This document shows, one piece after another, positions 1 to 10,760 of a stretch of 64,000 nt of DNA. A program made the translations under genes and the position numbers. Where the stretch lies: the NCBI GenBank assembly GCA_021292165.1, contig CM037878.1, positions 4,154,001 to 4,218,000 of the forward strand, given 5' to 3'. The notes under the pieces are model-generated. The model was not told where the DNA came from. It did not search any database and worked only from the letters and a program-made list of their open reading frames with translations. The stretch comes from Shinisaurus crocodilurus. Lineage: Eukaryota > Chordata > Lepidosauria > Squamata > Shinisauridae. Within the stretch, counting starts at the first letter, position 1. The number at the start of each line of letters is the position of its first letter.

Positions 1-148
1 CATTGCCTCTCAGCCTAACCTACCTCACAGGGTTGTTGTGAGGATAAAATGGAGAGGAGGAGGAGCATTACGTAAGCCGCCTTGGGTTCCTTGAAGGAAA
101 AAAGGCGGGGTATGAATATAATAAAATCAATCAATCAATCAATCAATA
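1..148 (+). mobile_element. Sauria-type SINE, 3' part
   Basis: It contains the conserved SINE body (CCTACCTCACAGGGTTGTTG, AGGATAAAATGGAGAGGAGG) and the GGGTATGAATATAATAA end, then an (AATC)n tail. The tRNA-related head lies outside the window. Confidence 0.8.
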
Positions 149-1225
149 GTCTTATCTTCCATGAGTTTGTCTAATATCCTTTTAAAGCTGTCCAAGTTTG
201 AAACCATCCAGCCATCTAAGACTACATCTGGTGGTAGCAAATTGCCATAGTTTGACTATGTGCTATGTGAAGAAATCCTTCCTTTTATCTCTCCTGAATT
301 TTCCACCATTCCGCTTTATCGGTTTCTGGTTTTATGAGAAAGGGAGAAAAGACTCTCCCTTTCCACTTTCTCCACACCAGGCATAATTTCACACACCTCT
401 GTCATCTCTCCCCGTAGTACTAGTCCTTTTTTCTAAACTAAAGAAGGGCCAAGCATTATAACCTTTCTCCACTGGGGATTTGCTCCTGCCTCTTGAACAT
501 TTGGGTTGCTTGTTTCTGCTGCCCCCTTTCCAGCTCTACAATATCCATTTTGAGATTTGGTAACAGAACTAGTGGTGGGCGACCGGCTGGCAACCCAACC
601 CGCTGCTGGCGCTGGCAGACGCCGCCACTGCACCCACCGAGCCGGGCTGACAGCAGACGCGCGCTGGGCCACCCGACGGACTTCTGGGTTTCCCGGCAGG
701 CTGCTTTTTACGTAGAAAATGCCATAAGATACGTTAAAAGCAGCCTCAATTTGCGCAAGTTACGCAAATTGGTGGCCACTTTTGGCACATCTTACAGCAT
801 TTTCTATGTTAAAAGTGGCCCGCCAGGAACCCAGAAGTCGCTTCCCCGGATCGACTCAGAAGAACGCGAGTCGAGCTAAGGAAGCAGGTAAGTGGGACAC
901 AGTTCGGGGGGGGGGTTTGAACCCAGCCAGTTTCCACCCCCCGAACGGAATCCTCACACATCCCTAAACAGAACAGTACATGTTATTCCAAATTTGGTCT
1001 CACTGTAGATTTGTATAAAGGCATCACAATGTTGGCAGTTTTATCTTCAAAACCCCTTTCCTGATGATCCGTTGCGTGGAATTTGCCTTTTTCACAGTGG
1101 GCACACACTGGGTTGACATTTTCTTCGAGCTTGCCACCATGATGAACCCAAGATCCCTTTCTTGGTCAGTCATAATAACTAGCTTGGACCCTATCAAGTT
1201 TATACATTAAGTTAGTATTCTTTGT
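149..1225 (-). mobile_element. CR1 LINE fragment split by a GC-rich hAT element
   Basis: The minus strand carries decayed CR1 ORF2 C-terminal and 3' sequence, of the subfamily with a CAGTTTTAAAAGG-type region, like the copies at 18.3 and 38.5 kb. It is interrupted at 570-966 by a hAT element and resumes at 967 at the expected point. No intact reading frame remains. Confidence 0.7.
570..966. mobile_element. GC-rich non-autonomous hAT element
   Basis: It starts TAGTGGTG and ends CATCCCTA, and is flanked by a perfect 8-bp direct repeat AACAGAAC at 562-569 and 967-974. Eight-base TSDs and short YAGNG termini are typical of hAT. The interior is GC-rich with CGC-containing stretches and has no transposase. 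Related copies lie at 29980 and 55912. Confidence 0.8.
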
Positions 1226-1246
1226 GCGATGAGGATGCATATTCAC

Positions 1247-1795
1247 TAGGAATGGACACAAATCTGTCAATTTTGATTTTTCATTTGTCCAATCCTATGT
1301 TTGGTTCATCACGAGGTCTGAGAATATCTCTAGATTTAAGGTTGGTTTATCCTGAATGGTGAGATTTCCTTTTAAGTTTACACGAACATTCTTAAGTATA
1401 TCTGTGCACATTTTTTACTAAGATATGCATTTTTGCCTACTGTTCACATTTCTGGCAAGCAATTTTCCAAAAATAATGCATTCTGGAATGTCATTTCCCC
1501 AACTATATTCATTTTTGTACGCATGTTTTGAATGGAGGACTCCACTGCAAAATTCGGAGAAGAGCGAATTCTGAAGGAGAATTGAGTTTTGGTTCGCTGT
1601 TCTCCAACCTTGGGTCCCCAGATGTTTTTGGCCTACAACTCCCAGCATGCCCCAGCCAGCGTAGCATGCTGGGAGTTGTAGGCCAAAAACATCTGGGGAC
1701 CCAAGGTTGGAGAACACTGGCATAGTGGTTTGAAAGTACAAAATTAGGTAAATTTGCATTTGAATTCAGAATGGACAAATTTCTCCCCCATCCCT
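1247..1795. mobile_element. AT-rich repeat with TAGGNATGG/CCATCCCTG ends
   Basis: This belongs to a degraded family with TAGGGATG-like ends and an interior rich in TGCACATTTTTG/CAAATGTG motifs. A palindromic hAT MITE sits inside it at 1595-1719. No clear TSD was found. Confidence 0.45.
1595..1719. mobile_element. Palindromic hAT MITE
   Basis: It is a near-perfect inverted repeat: left arm TGTTCTCCAACCTTGGG...CCCAGCATGC, right arm its reverse complement ending in CCAAGGTTGGAGAACACTG. The same roughly 125-135 bp unit recurs about ten times in the window. The same peptide therefore appears as a short ORF on both strands; it is not a gene. Confidence 0.85.
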
Positions 1796-2041
1796 GAATT
1801 GTATTTGTTCATTTTGTATAATTTAGTAAACCCTTCAGACCCCAGTGTAAAACCCGTGAATCCTTCGAGAACTGCTCAAACTGAGACGAAATGTACGTGT
1901 GCATCCGCTTGTGTTCATCTACTGTTTCTCGTGCCTCTTAGTTACCTCCCACACCACTGAAATTCAGGTTGTAATTTCCTCAGGGCAGGAGCCTATCCTT
2001 TGCTTATATCACTCTGCAAAGTGCCATGCACACTGAGGGCA

Positions 2042-2093
<52 letters not shown>

Positions 2094-2574
2094 GCTTCAG
2101 TTGATCAAGGGCGTTGATATTGCCTGGATTTCTTGAAGCTAAAATCTTTCTGTTTTTCTTTTTCTTTCGTATGCAAGCTTGTATTTTCAGGAACCTACGC
2201 TCTTCATTGCGTCTGCCTTATCATAAAGTTCAGAGGTCGGAAGCACAATTCAAACTGCATGTGTAAAATAGCATCACAGTTCGTTTCTATTTCTATGACC
2301 AAATTCGCTATGTAACCACTAGGTGGCAGTGCAGAGAGAGAGAGAGAACTGTAGACTGCAAGAAATCCTACAAAGCCGTTGTCAGGTTTTACACCAAGTA
2401 GCAACTGCCCTTTTTATATCTCATTACATGTGACTGTTTGAGATTTCTGTGGTTTATAATGAAATGGTTTCCGGAGAAAACAACAGCTAGGAAGGTGTTC
2501 CTTCCAACTGTTGCTGTACATTGTCTTGAGGACTTGTTTCCTGTAGAAAGGCAACTGTTAAACTTTAATTAACA
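1796..2574. other. No gene seen; TPRG1 intron sequence
   Basis: It is AT-rich unique-looking DNA with an (ATT)n run at 2043-2093. No exon with a recognisable TPRG1 motif is visible on the minus strand. Confidence 0.5.
2043..2093. repeat. (ATT)n microsatellite
   Basis: About 17 tandem ATT units without interruption. Confidence 0.98.
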
Positions 2575-2827
2575 TTATGGAACTCCCTCCCTAGTGACCT
2601 TCGCCATGCCCCCTCCGTGATGAGCTTCCGCCGTGCATTAAAAACATGGCTGTTCAGGCGGGAATATGGGGTGGGTTAGGTTTTTAATGAGAATTTTTTA
2701 TATTGTTTTAATTGTTATATTTTATTGTGTTGTTGCTGTATTTTAATTGTACATCGCCCAGGGTGGCCGGGTGACCGGCCAGATGGGCGATTGATCAATA
2801 TAATAAATAAATAAATAAATAAATAAA
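2575..2827 (+). mobile_element. L2-like LINE 3' end
   Basis: The remnant reads as the end of an L2-type ORF2 (WNSLP...HA-PS...FRRALKTWLFRR), followed by the 3' UTR signature CATCGCCCAGGGTGGCCGG and an (AAAT)n tail. A close relative lies at 37070-37560. Confidence 0.75.
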
Positions 2828-2829
2828 AT

Positions 2830-3770
2830 TAAAACCGACCAAAAACAGCAACAACAACAACAGCGGAACGGTGAGGAGTTTTTGCAGGTACCATAAGAAG
2901 ACCACGGAGCTGGGAGGGATTTGTATTATTTATATAGCACCATCAGCTTACATGGCTCTCTGCATAGTAACAGACGCAAGAACAGCCGCTTCCCCAAGGA
3001 AGTTAAGATCTAAATTTAGAAAGCATAGGGGAGGGAAAGCGACCAAAGGGAAGAAGAGAGATGAAAATGCAACAAAGCATGACGTAGTAGAGCGTATACT
3101 TGCGAGGCAAATGGGTCGTGTATACTTCCTATACACTGGTATCAGCCCCAAAGAGCTTACATGCTGAAGTTAGACTCACGTGTGTGTGCCTGTCTGTGTA
3201 TATGGAGGCAGTGGGGACAAAAGGAGAGTGTCGTTTAGGGCCGATTTAAAATGGTGCCCCAAAATTCTTCAAGCAGCCTTGTCGTCGAATTAAATACCAC
3301 GGCACTGCAGCCCTTCCTAACTCCAGCACTATTTTTTTTTATTTTTTACAACCTGTGGAAGAATCAGATGTGCCGCTAAGTTTGTCTACATCTTTATTAA
3401 GATTAAAGGGGGGCAGAGCATGGGGTTGAGCTGTCACCAACACCCCTGCAAATTCCTTTCCCCACCGTGGCAAGCCAAAACGCTCAGCAGTTCTAAGCAA
3501 AATGGTCGGGGCGGGACACAATGAGAGGGGGAATTCCAGATGGATAATCTGGCGAAACTGCGAAGGCGGAATAAAGTTGGTGAAAGGCCAGGCGCAGATT
3601 AAGAAGATCACGGTCCTGACTTTCTGATGCAGCCTGGCTGTTCCTGGTCAAGCTGGAAATAGTCTGGCTGGTTGGCAACTCTAGATACCGGTGGTGGTAA
3701 AGATCTGCAAAGGTGAAGAAGTGCTTCCATAGGAGAGACATTTGACAAGACAATCCCCAGAGGAGCTTAC
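2830..3770. other. No exon seen; TPRG1 intron sequence
   Basis: A stretch around 2915-3180 (TTATATAGCACCATC... GAGCTTACATG) looks like an old interspersed repeat I cannot classify. No further TPRG1 exon is visible. Confidence 0.4.
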
Positions 3771-3862
3771 TCAGTCAATAGCCAGAAGCTGTGGGCTGTT
3801 TCTCCCATGTTTGCCACCACGTGGGCCTTCAGGTCATCCATGGCTTGATCAAAGGCTCCAGA
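3771..3862 (-). CDS. TPRG1: Second coding exon of the TPRG1-like gene
   Basis: This is a 92-nt minus-strand exon. It is preceded by a T-rich tract and AG acceptor (3863-3864) and followed by a GTAAGC donor (3765-3770). It begins in phase 0, matching the end of the exon at 7879, and ends in phase 2 (30 codons plus GA). The translation contains AMDDLKAHV and GETAHSFWLLT. These match the start of the hSac2-type domain in TPRG1 proteins, where the next residues are normally IDHWNNEKE. That continuation is not found between 1 and 3770, so the following exon must lie beyond the left edge. The reading frame is intact. The surrounding intron is full of transposon relics, which makes an open, correctly phased, domain-matching 92-nt exon good evidence of selection. 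Confidence 0.85.
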
Positions 3863-3927
3863 CTAAAAAAAAATAAGGGAAGAGAAGATGTGAGAAGGGG
3901 TGTGAAGGGCTGGGGGATAGAGGAAAA

Positions 3928-4062
3928 CAGTGTTCTCCAACCTTGGGTCCCCAGATGTTTTTGGCCTACCACTCCCAGCATGCCCCAGCCAGTGTAGCTG
4001 GCTGGGCCATGCTGGGAGAGGTAGGCCAAAAACATCTGGGGACCCAAGGTTGGAGAACACGG
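3928..4062. mobile_element. Palindromic hAT MITE
   Basis: Same inverted-repeat unit as at 1595, with both arms and the CCAGCCAGTGTAGCTGGCTGG centre. No matching TSD was found. Confidence 0.85.
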
Positions 4063-4083
4063 CCCTAAAGGTAATATCTAGTC

Positions 4084-4236
4084 ATCACAGCCAGCAAGGG
4101 AATGACTCGGGACTCGGGACTCGGGACTCGTGAGTCACCATTTTGGACCAAGGACTCAGACTCGGACTCGAGACTCAGGTCCAAAGACTCGTGTGACTCA
4201 ACTCGTGACTCGAAACCAAGGACTCTTCAACATCCT
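4084..4236. mobile_element. Fragment of the GACTCG-repeat hAT family
   Basis: It corresponds to the right-hand module of the elements at 34.5, 42, 56 and 60.8 kb: repeated GACTCG, the block CACCATTTTGGACCAAGG, and the end AGGACTCTTCAACATCC. It replaces the left arm of the palindrome that resumes at 4237. Confidence 0.75.
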
Positions 4237-4319
4237 TGGCCCCAGCCAGTGTAGCTGGCTGGGACATGCTGGGAGTGGTAGGCCAAAAACATCTGGGGAC
4301 CCAAGGTTGGAGAACACTG
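4237..4319. mobile_element. Right half of a palindromic hAT MITE
   Basis: Only the centre and right arm survive, ending CCAAGGTTGGAGAACACTG. The left arm was lost at the junction with the GACTCG fragment. Confidence 0.75.
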
Positions 4320-4501
4320 CTCCAGACCCATCCCGCTGCTTCTGTCCCTGGCCAAGGCCCTTTTCCCTCCTTCGCTGTGACCTCTGCTGAAATCCTGCTG
4401 CGGTCCTTCATTAGACTTTTACAGGTTCAGAATCACCTGAAGTGCTGCCAGGAGCATGGACCCTGATGCTGCTGCTTGCAATCTGCGCAGGGTGCGGGGA
4501 G

Positions 4502-4900
4502 GCCCCCAGGGTAGGAACGGGCGAGCCCGCCAAGTGTCATCTGGTCACGGTTCTAGTCTCAGCTCTGTGTGAGCTTTTCTTGTTCACCCCACGCAGGAAA
4601 TTTTGCACACATTTTTGTGTGTGCCTTTCTCAAATGTACGTACGCATTTTTGTACATATATGCACCCGTTGACTGGAGCACGTTTTAGAAATGGATGGGT
4701 TTTTTTCTTTGCACATTTTCCAAATGTGTGAGAAGATACGCACACATTTCGTGGTTTTGTGGAGAACACATCGCAAACTCGGGAACGTATGGATTTCCAA
4801 CCCCAAATTGCAATTGGGGCTGTGTCCGGTTCCGGGAGGCGCGAATTGGGTAACCTTGCATTGAAATGTCAGCACAATGGATTCCACACCCATCCCTAGG
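4502..4900. mobile_element. AT-rich repeat ending in CATCCCTA
   Basis: It has the same TGCACATTTT/AAATGTGTGCG-type interior as 7157-7576 and ends CCCATCCCTA. The left boundary is uncertain. Confidence 0.4.
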
Positions 4901-4978
4901 ATGGGGGTGAGTGATGGGGATGGCCCACCCCCGAATTTAGAGCCAAACTCTGTAATGATCCCTCACCATTGGTTAGGC

Positions 4979-5147
4979 CAGTGTTTCTCAACCTTGGGTC
5001 CCCAGATGTTTTTGGCCTACAACTCCCAGCATGCCCCAGCCAGCTATGCTGGCTGGGGCATGCTGGGAGTTGTTGGGTTAGGCTGTCTACGGCTGATGGG
5101 AATTGTAGGCCAAAACATCTGGAAGGCCACAAGTGGCCCACCCTGGC
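4979..5147. mobile_element. Palindromic hAT MITE with a rearranged right arm
   Basis: The left arm (CAGTGTTTCTCAACCTTGG...) and centre are intact. The right arm changes after GGGAGTTGT and continues with a diverged related sequence (ATTGTAGGCCAAAACATCTGG). Confidence 0.7.
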
Positions 5148-5535
5148 CTGAGGCTTAGTTCCTCCTCGCTGGCTATTTTCAGCGGTGGCAGACAGCAGCT
5201 ACAGCTATATAACCTCCAAACTGCCTTTGGGCAGGCAGAGGTTTGGGGGGGGGGAGCAGAAACTCAGAATCTGTTGGCTGCTGGGATCCTTGCCAAGAAA
5301 GCTACATTAAGGGCAATGACCGGGGAGGTTTAAATACTCAAGTTGCGGGCAGGGGCTCAAAAATTGCACCCCACCACTAGGAGAAAAAAAAAAGTGCGAC
5401 CTATTTTGTGACAATCCAGAAGAACTAGGTCTGATTCATCCTTGAAAGGGATTGCAAAAGCCCCTTCCTCTGCCAGTTCCCCCCCACCACTTTGCAAGAC
5501 ACCCCCTGGTCAGACTTACCATTGTAGGAGGAGGA

Positions 5536-5690
5536 TTTCATAGATCATAGAGTTGGAAGGGGCCTACAAGGCTATCGAGTCCAACCCCCTACTCAATGCA
5601 GGAAACTAGAAGAGGGGTCTCCCATCCAAGTAATCGCCAGGCCTGACCCTGCTTAGCTTTCCACGCTCAGACAAGCTGAGCCGTAACCCG
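5536..5690 (-). mobile_element. 5S rRNA-derived SINE joined to a CR1-type tail
   Basis: On the minus strand the right half reads AGCTAAGCAGGGTCAGGCCTGG then TTACTTGGATGGGAGACC, which is the internal-promoter half of 5S rRNA with changes. It runs straight into a CR1 3' end (GAGTAGGGGGTTGGACTCGA, CCTTCCAACTCTATGATC). A second copy is at 26347-26510. Confidence 0.75.
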
Positions 5691-6116
5691 AAGTGGGAGA
5701 GAGAGCCCAGCTCTGCTAGACCCAAAGGAAACTACAACTCCTTTGATCTAGAAGGAAAGACCCATCTTCAGATCTTCTGTTTCAAGTTCTGAAACTGGCT
5801 GGTGGTCCTGCCTGCCATCTGCAGTGAACTGGATGCCCTGCCATCAGCAGTTACCCCAAAAAACTTTTCAGGGCACAGTGCATCTAATAATATGCCTTAT
5901 CAGTTTTTACAAGCATTCCTAGGGAATACTCACCAGACCTCTCAAGGGGTTTTCGAGTGCTTGCAAGGAATAGTTTGTGAGGGGGTGGTTGTTCACCCAT
6001 TCCTAGTGAAGACAGGTGGACATTGCAGGTGTGGTGGAAGTGGTCTTCTTGACACACAAGTGCTCGGAATGCAGCATGTGTGTGTCAGAGCCACATCTAC
6101 ATTGCAACCTTTTACA
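5691..6116. other. No gene seen
   Basis: Intron sequence without a recognisable element or conserved frame. Confidence 0.4.
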
Positions 6117-6236
6117 CCAGCCTTTCCCGAGCTTGGGCCCTCAGAGGTTGTTGAACTACAACTCCCATCACCCCCAGCAGCAAGGCCAATGGCTATAGTC
6201 CAACTACATCTGGGGACCCAAGGTTGGAGAATACTG
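6117..6236. mobile_element. Diverged hAT MITE
   Basis: It starts CAGCCTTTCCCGAGCTTGGG and ends CCAAGGTTGGAGAATACTG, with TTGAACTACAACTCCCATCA in one arm and a matching diverged right arm. The flanks TTTTACAC/CTTTAGAC resemble an old TSD. Confidence 0.6.
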
Positions 6237-6544
6237 CTTTAGACATATGTCTATCATTATGGACCTTGGTTGGATTAATCTACGAGACACTTCTTATAAG
6301 GCCAACCTCAGATGTTTGTTGCCAGAGGCAAAGGAGCAAATAGCCAACTTATTTTGGCATTTGAGGCAGAAGATCCTACAAGCACACCTCCCCTTCCCTG
6401 GCAGTAAAAATCTAATGATAATAAATTATATAACAGTTTGCTGCCTTTTCATGATACCCCAAATCAGCTGCCTCAGGAAGCCACCTCTCTCTCCTAATGG
6501 TATTGCTGGCCCTGACTTATTTATTGAGTACATTTCTAATCTGC

Positions 6545-7156
6545 CCGATAAGTAATGTTCTCTGGGCGGATTACAGCTAGTTTAAAAAAACAACAACCCT
6601 AAACTGCCATTATAAAACAGTTAAAATATAAAATACAATATAAATATTTAAAAGAATACAGTATCATAAATAATAAACAGCACAGGAATCAATAAAACAG
6701 CCATAATAACTTAGAACTACGTAGGTCTCTAAAATGCCTGGGCGAAAAGAAAGTTCTTTGCCTGGCGCTGAAAAGATAACAACATAGGTGCCAGCAAACC
6801 CATTTTGGGGGGGGGTTATTCCACAAGCGGGGTGCTACCACTGAGAAGGCCCTCTCTCTTGTAGCCACTCGCCTAGCTTCTTTTGGCAGGGTCTCCAGGA
6901 GGAGGGCCCCTGAAGATGACCAAAGGGTCTAAGCAGGTACATGCAGGAGGAGACATGCCTTTAGGTACTCTGGTTCCAAGCCATTTAGGGCTTTAAAGGT
7001 CAACACCAACACTTTGAATTGGGCTCGGAAATGGACTGGAAGCCAGTGCAGCTGACAAAGTACTGGCAGCACATGATCGAATTGGCCAGTCCCAGTTAGT
7101 AACCTAGCAGCTCTATTTTGAACTAACTGAAGTTTCTGAACTATCTTCAAAGGTCG
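6545..7156 (-). mobile_element. L2-like LINE 3' fragment
   Basis: The minus strand encodes L2-type ORF2 C-terminal motifs (QLVQNRAARLLTGT, HWLPVHFRAQFKVL), followed by a decayed 3' UTR. It is cut on the right by the hAT element starting at 7157. Confidence 0.8.
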
Positions 7157-7576
7157 TAGGGATGTACGGATTTTGTTAAATCTGTTCCATCTGCGTTTTG
7201 CTGATTGTCAAGTCAAGTGCCTTTCTTTCTATAGTCTGCTCATAGCCGGAATCAGATTTTTTTTTCCATTTCCTGAACTTGCATTCATGCACACTTGCAC
7301 AAATTTGTACTTCCAAGAATGCACAAATGCGCATTTTCACCCTTTAGCCTGTGGGGGTAAATGCACATTTTTGGTTGGTGGTTTTTAAATATTTTCTTAT
7401 TTTTCTACAACTAAATTTGCATAAAATTCCAGAAAGTAAAAAAAAACAACTGGTTTGCAAGTCCACAGACTCTGTGCGACTCAGGAAAAAGCCCGTCTGC
7501 TGTGTGGAATCTGTAGGTCGGATTCATAAAAATCCAAACTCATTTGAATCTGTTGTGGATTTCTGCAACATCCCTG
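7157..7576. mobile_element. AT-rich non-autonomous hAT element
   Basis: It starts TAGGGATG and ends CATCCCTG, with flanking 8-mers AAAGGTCG (7149-7156) and AAAGGTAG (7577-7584), seven of eight matching. The interior is AT-rich with no transposase. Confidence 0.7.
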
Positions 7577-7878
7577 AAAGGTAGCCCCACATACAACTTC
7601 TTATCTTCTTAATCAGGAGTTCAAATTCAGGACCCCTTAACACCCAGTGAGTTATGTCTTAACTTTGCAAAGATCAAAGTGTGCATTCCGGCTGTGTAAA
7701 TCTAAAACACCTTGGTGGACCACGAGTAGACTGGTCCCAAACAAGGGCAGAACATGCCAAACAGAAGGCAGAACATCCCTGAAACAGCGGTGCCTACTGT
7801 AGCATCATTTCACCTTTTTCTACTCTGCATTGCTTTGCATGCCAAAGCCAGAGCCTCGCTGCTGTTGGCTTGACTCAC

Positions 7879-8067
7879 CCTTGAGACAAAATACTTCCTT
7901 GAGTCGTACGGGTCAGCATAAGGTCGTGGGTAGAGAATGGTCTTGGAAGCGGAGGATGGAGTTGGTTCGGCAGGGTTTTCAGCACCACGATTCCCTTTGT
8001 CCCTCTCTTCCACATCCTTTTGCATTTCCACAGTTTGGAACTCCTCATCGTTTCCACCAGCTGACAT
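7879..8067 (-). CDS. TPRG1: First coding exon of a TPRG1-like gene
   Basis: Read on the minus strand, this is an ATG exon of exactly 63 codons. The exon itself begins at 8076, after a good acceptor (pyrimidine stretch then CAG at 8077-8079), and ends before a consensus GTGAGT donor at 7873-7878, leaving phase 0. The predicted N-terminus is short, acidic and low in complexity (MSAGGNDEEFQTVEMQ...). Near residues 45-60 it has the motif LYPRPYADPYDSRKYF, which I recognise from the TPRG1 family (LYPxPYxxPYxSRKYF). TPRG1 (tumor protein p63-regulated gene 1) carries an hSac2-type domain further along; its biochemical role is poorly known and nothing here adds to it. The paralogue TPRG1L lacks this tyrosine/proline motif, so TPRG1 fits better. 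The next exon, at 3771-3862, starts in the matching phase. No promoter or 5' UTR exon was identified to the right. Confidence 0.85.
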
Positions 8068-8076
8068 TTTGACAGC

Positions 8077-9064
8077 CTGAAAGCCAAGCAAAAACAGCCC
8101 TGATGGTTAACATGGGTTGCCTGCACTGCTAATCTATTTATCTGTGTGCTCTATGTGTGGGAGATTGGATGTGTATGTTATGCGAGGATGTGTATGATTG
8201 TGTGCACATGTATTGTGTGCGTATGATTGTGTGCATACCACTGGCATGCGCCCCCCGTGCAAAAATGAGCCATGAGCCCTCTGGTTGAAAAGTGTTCTCC
8301 ACTGCATGATTTATCAAGCACAGGCAAAGGGACACAGGAAGCAAACTGACAAATGGGTAAGTCAAGGACTCACTTGCCTCTAATCTCCCCAATTTTCAAG
8401 TTACACTTTTTTGTCCTGTTGGCAGAGCCCATGCAGAATTTCTCCATTAGATATTCGGTCAAGGTGGTTGTTAATTTTTTAAACTGCAATCTGAAATTTT
8501 GAATTTTGCTATTTTCAGTTTTCTATTGTAAAATTTGGTGTTCAGGAACAGTTACAGCTTGTAGAAACATTATGAATTATCTTGCTGAATGCACTGCTTT
8601 CTCTTTATTTTTTTCTAAGTGTCTAAGGGAGCAATCCTATGCACGTTTAGCCAGAAAAAAAGTGCTACAGTTCCCAGCATGCTCCAGCCAGCCCAGCCCT
8701 GCTAAACCCAGCAGCAGCCGGGATTTAAATCCAGCAGTATCCATAAGTGGTGGTTGGAATGGGGGGAAATCATTTAGACCTACATTCAAATAAATACACA
8801 CACAGACACACACACACACACTGTATTTTGCAAGCAAACCAGTTTAGAAAAGTGGCTTAGCTGCCAGCCTGACCCCTAAATTGCTTCTGCTAAATATCTT
8901 GCTGACTTTCCTTCCCTTCAGTCCCTGCCTGCTGCTGAATCATCAGGTGGCAACAATATTGACAAAAGGGGAGCGGACGGAACCTCTTTTAGATTTTCCA
9001 ACTTGGGCAGGTGTACAACCCAGTTGTGAGGCTGCAATCTTATACGTAGTTACCTGGGAGTAAG
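8077..9064. other. No gene seen; upstream of the TPRG1 coding exon
   Basis: Presumed intron or 5' flank. It includes a fragment of a GCAATCCTATG-type MITE at about 8628-8700 and a (CA)n run at 8798-8821. No CpG-rich promoter is seen here. Confidence 0.4.
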
Positions 9065-9146
9065 CACCATTATTATCTAAAACTGTACACTTGGCTGGGG
9101 TTGCGCTCCCCTTGAAGGAACAGGTCCATAGCTTTGGGGCCCTCCT

Positions 9147-9932
9147 CATGGCCGGATTAAGATAGGGGCTGTGGGAGCGGCCGCTCCAGGCCATTAACAG
9201 ATAATCGGCCCGCAATTATAGGGACACGCGGCGATTTTTCCCCTTCGGAGTTAGCTCTGATCATTATCATTCAGCATAATTAATGATTTTTTCAAGATTA
9301 GAAAGGTGTTCTAAGCACATCTGCATTACAGGCTTGAGGCAAGACCTAGCAAGAACTGTTGTTCTCAAATTAGCATTTCAGTATCTTTGCATGATTTCAA
9401 TCACTGTTACTACATTTCTTTGTGAGAATGTCTAGCACATGGGGGGCTTGCTAGGGTCTGTAATATTCAGATTTAGAAGGGACCTCTTTCTCCAGCCTCG
9501 AGCAAAAGATCTTTCTGATTCGCAGCTCAATTGTCCAAATGCTAGTTTAACCACACACAAAAAAAAGCAACAAGAACAACACAATTATTCTTAGTCAAGC
9601 AAAGCAAAGCTTCCTGGCTTCCTGGCTGCTTTTTTTTTTTTAAAAATAAATAATTTGGGGGAAATTGGGAAGACCCTTACTGATGAGCTGCAGGAGTTTT
9701 TGAGTTTTTGCTCCGGCTGGTCCTGATGGCCCTCCTCTGCACAGGTAAGGTTCAAAAGTTTGACTCTTTTGATCTGCAAGTTCTCCTTCTCCTTCTCCTT
9801 CTTTTCTGTAAAAGGGCTTTCCCTCTTTTGTGAGCCAAACTGAATGTAAGGGCTGTGTGTTTGTGGGTGTGGGTGTCTGCCTTTTGGGGGTGTTGATCCT
9901 CCTGCCGCCTGCAAAATGTCACCTGCTTGGCT

Positions 9933-9965
<33 letters not shown>

Positions 9966-10411
9966 CACGTGCGCTTTCATGGGGAATTGTGTGGCATTTT
10001 AAGTTTTATTTTGAAAAACCCCAGAGAACAGAGTTCACCAAATATCCCTCTTGGATATTTTGGACTACAGTTCTCATTTGCCTCAGGCAGCATGGCCAGT
10101 GGCTGGGGAAGATGGGAGCTGGGGCCCCAAACATTTGGAAGGGCCCCGGTTGGGGAAGACTGCCCTAGAGGTTAAAAAACGTGGAGGTACTTATCATCAA
10201 CGATATGTGATGAATGGTTTTATTGAGTTAACAAGCTTATTGTTTACAAAAAAAGAAATATTTTCAATATGTTTCTGTTTTGGCACTTTAATGGTAATTA
10301 AAATATTTAATTTGTTTTAATATAAAATTGCGTCTTCATTTTATTTATTTCCATAAAAAGGCCCACCAAAATCCTCAGCACCAGGCCCATAATGCTCTTA
10401 ATCCGGCCCTG
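9147..10411. mobile_element. 1.27-kb hAT element in an L2 LINE
   Basis: The ends are CATGGCCGGATTAAGA and TCTTAATCCGGCCCTG (inverted, one mismatch), flanked by a perfect 8-bp repeat GCCCTCCT (9139-9146 and 10412-10419). No transposase frame was found. It contains a (GT)n run and an older, smaller hAT-like fragment near 10050-10165. Confidence 0.85.
9939..9964. repeat. (GT)n microsatellite
   Basis: About 13 GT units. Confidence 0.95.
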
Positions 10412-10760
10412 GCCCTCCTGGAGCCATCTTTGTCACTTGAGGCTCAGGTGGCCTCAGTGGCACAAAGTGCCTTCGACCAGTTTTGGTTGGTGGCCCAGCT
10501 ACACCCCTATCTGGACAGGGATAGCCTAGTTTCAGTAATCTATACTCTGGTACTGACCAAGTTAGATTACGGCAATGCACTCTACATGGGGCTGCCCTTG
10601 AAGACTGTTCAGAAGCTGCACCTTGTGCAAAACGCGGTAGCCAGACTAATAACCATCACCAGAAGTACCGAGCATATAACACCAATTCTGGCCTGCTTGC
10701 ATTAGCTGCCTGTATGCTTCCAAGACTGAGCCCAATTCGGGGTGCCGGTTTTAACCTATA

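Larger units (their letters stand above)
3863..7878 (-). other. TPRG1 intron between the two coding exons
   Basis: This 4.0-kb phase-0 intron begins with GTGAGT and ends with a T-rich tract and AG (minus strand). It holds palindromic hAT MITEs, a fragment of the GACTCG family, a 5S/CR1 chimera, an L2 fragment and an AT-rich hAT element, all listed separately. Confidence 0.75.

Noticed and set aside
9681..9736. Possible 56-nt minus-strand exon with acceptor and GTAAGG donor
   Set aside because: It lies inside the 9147-10411 hAT element and has no family match; splice-like motifs this short occur by chance.
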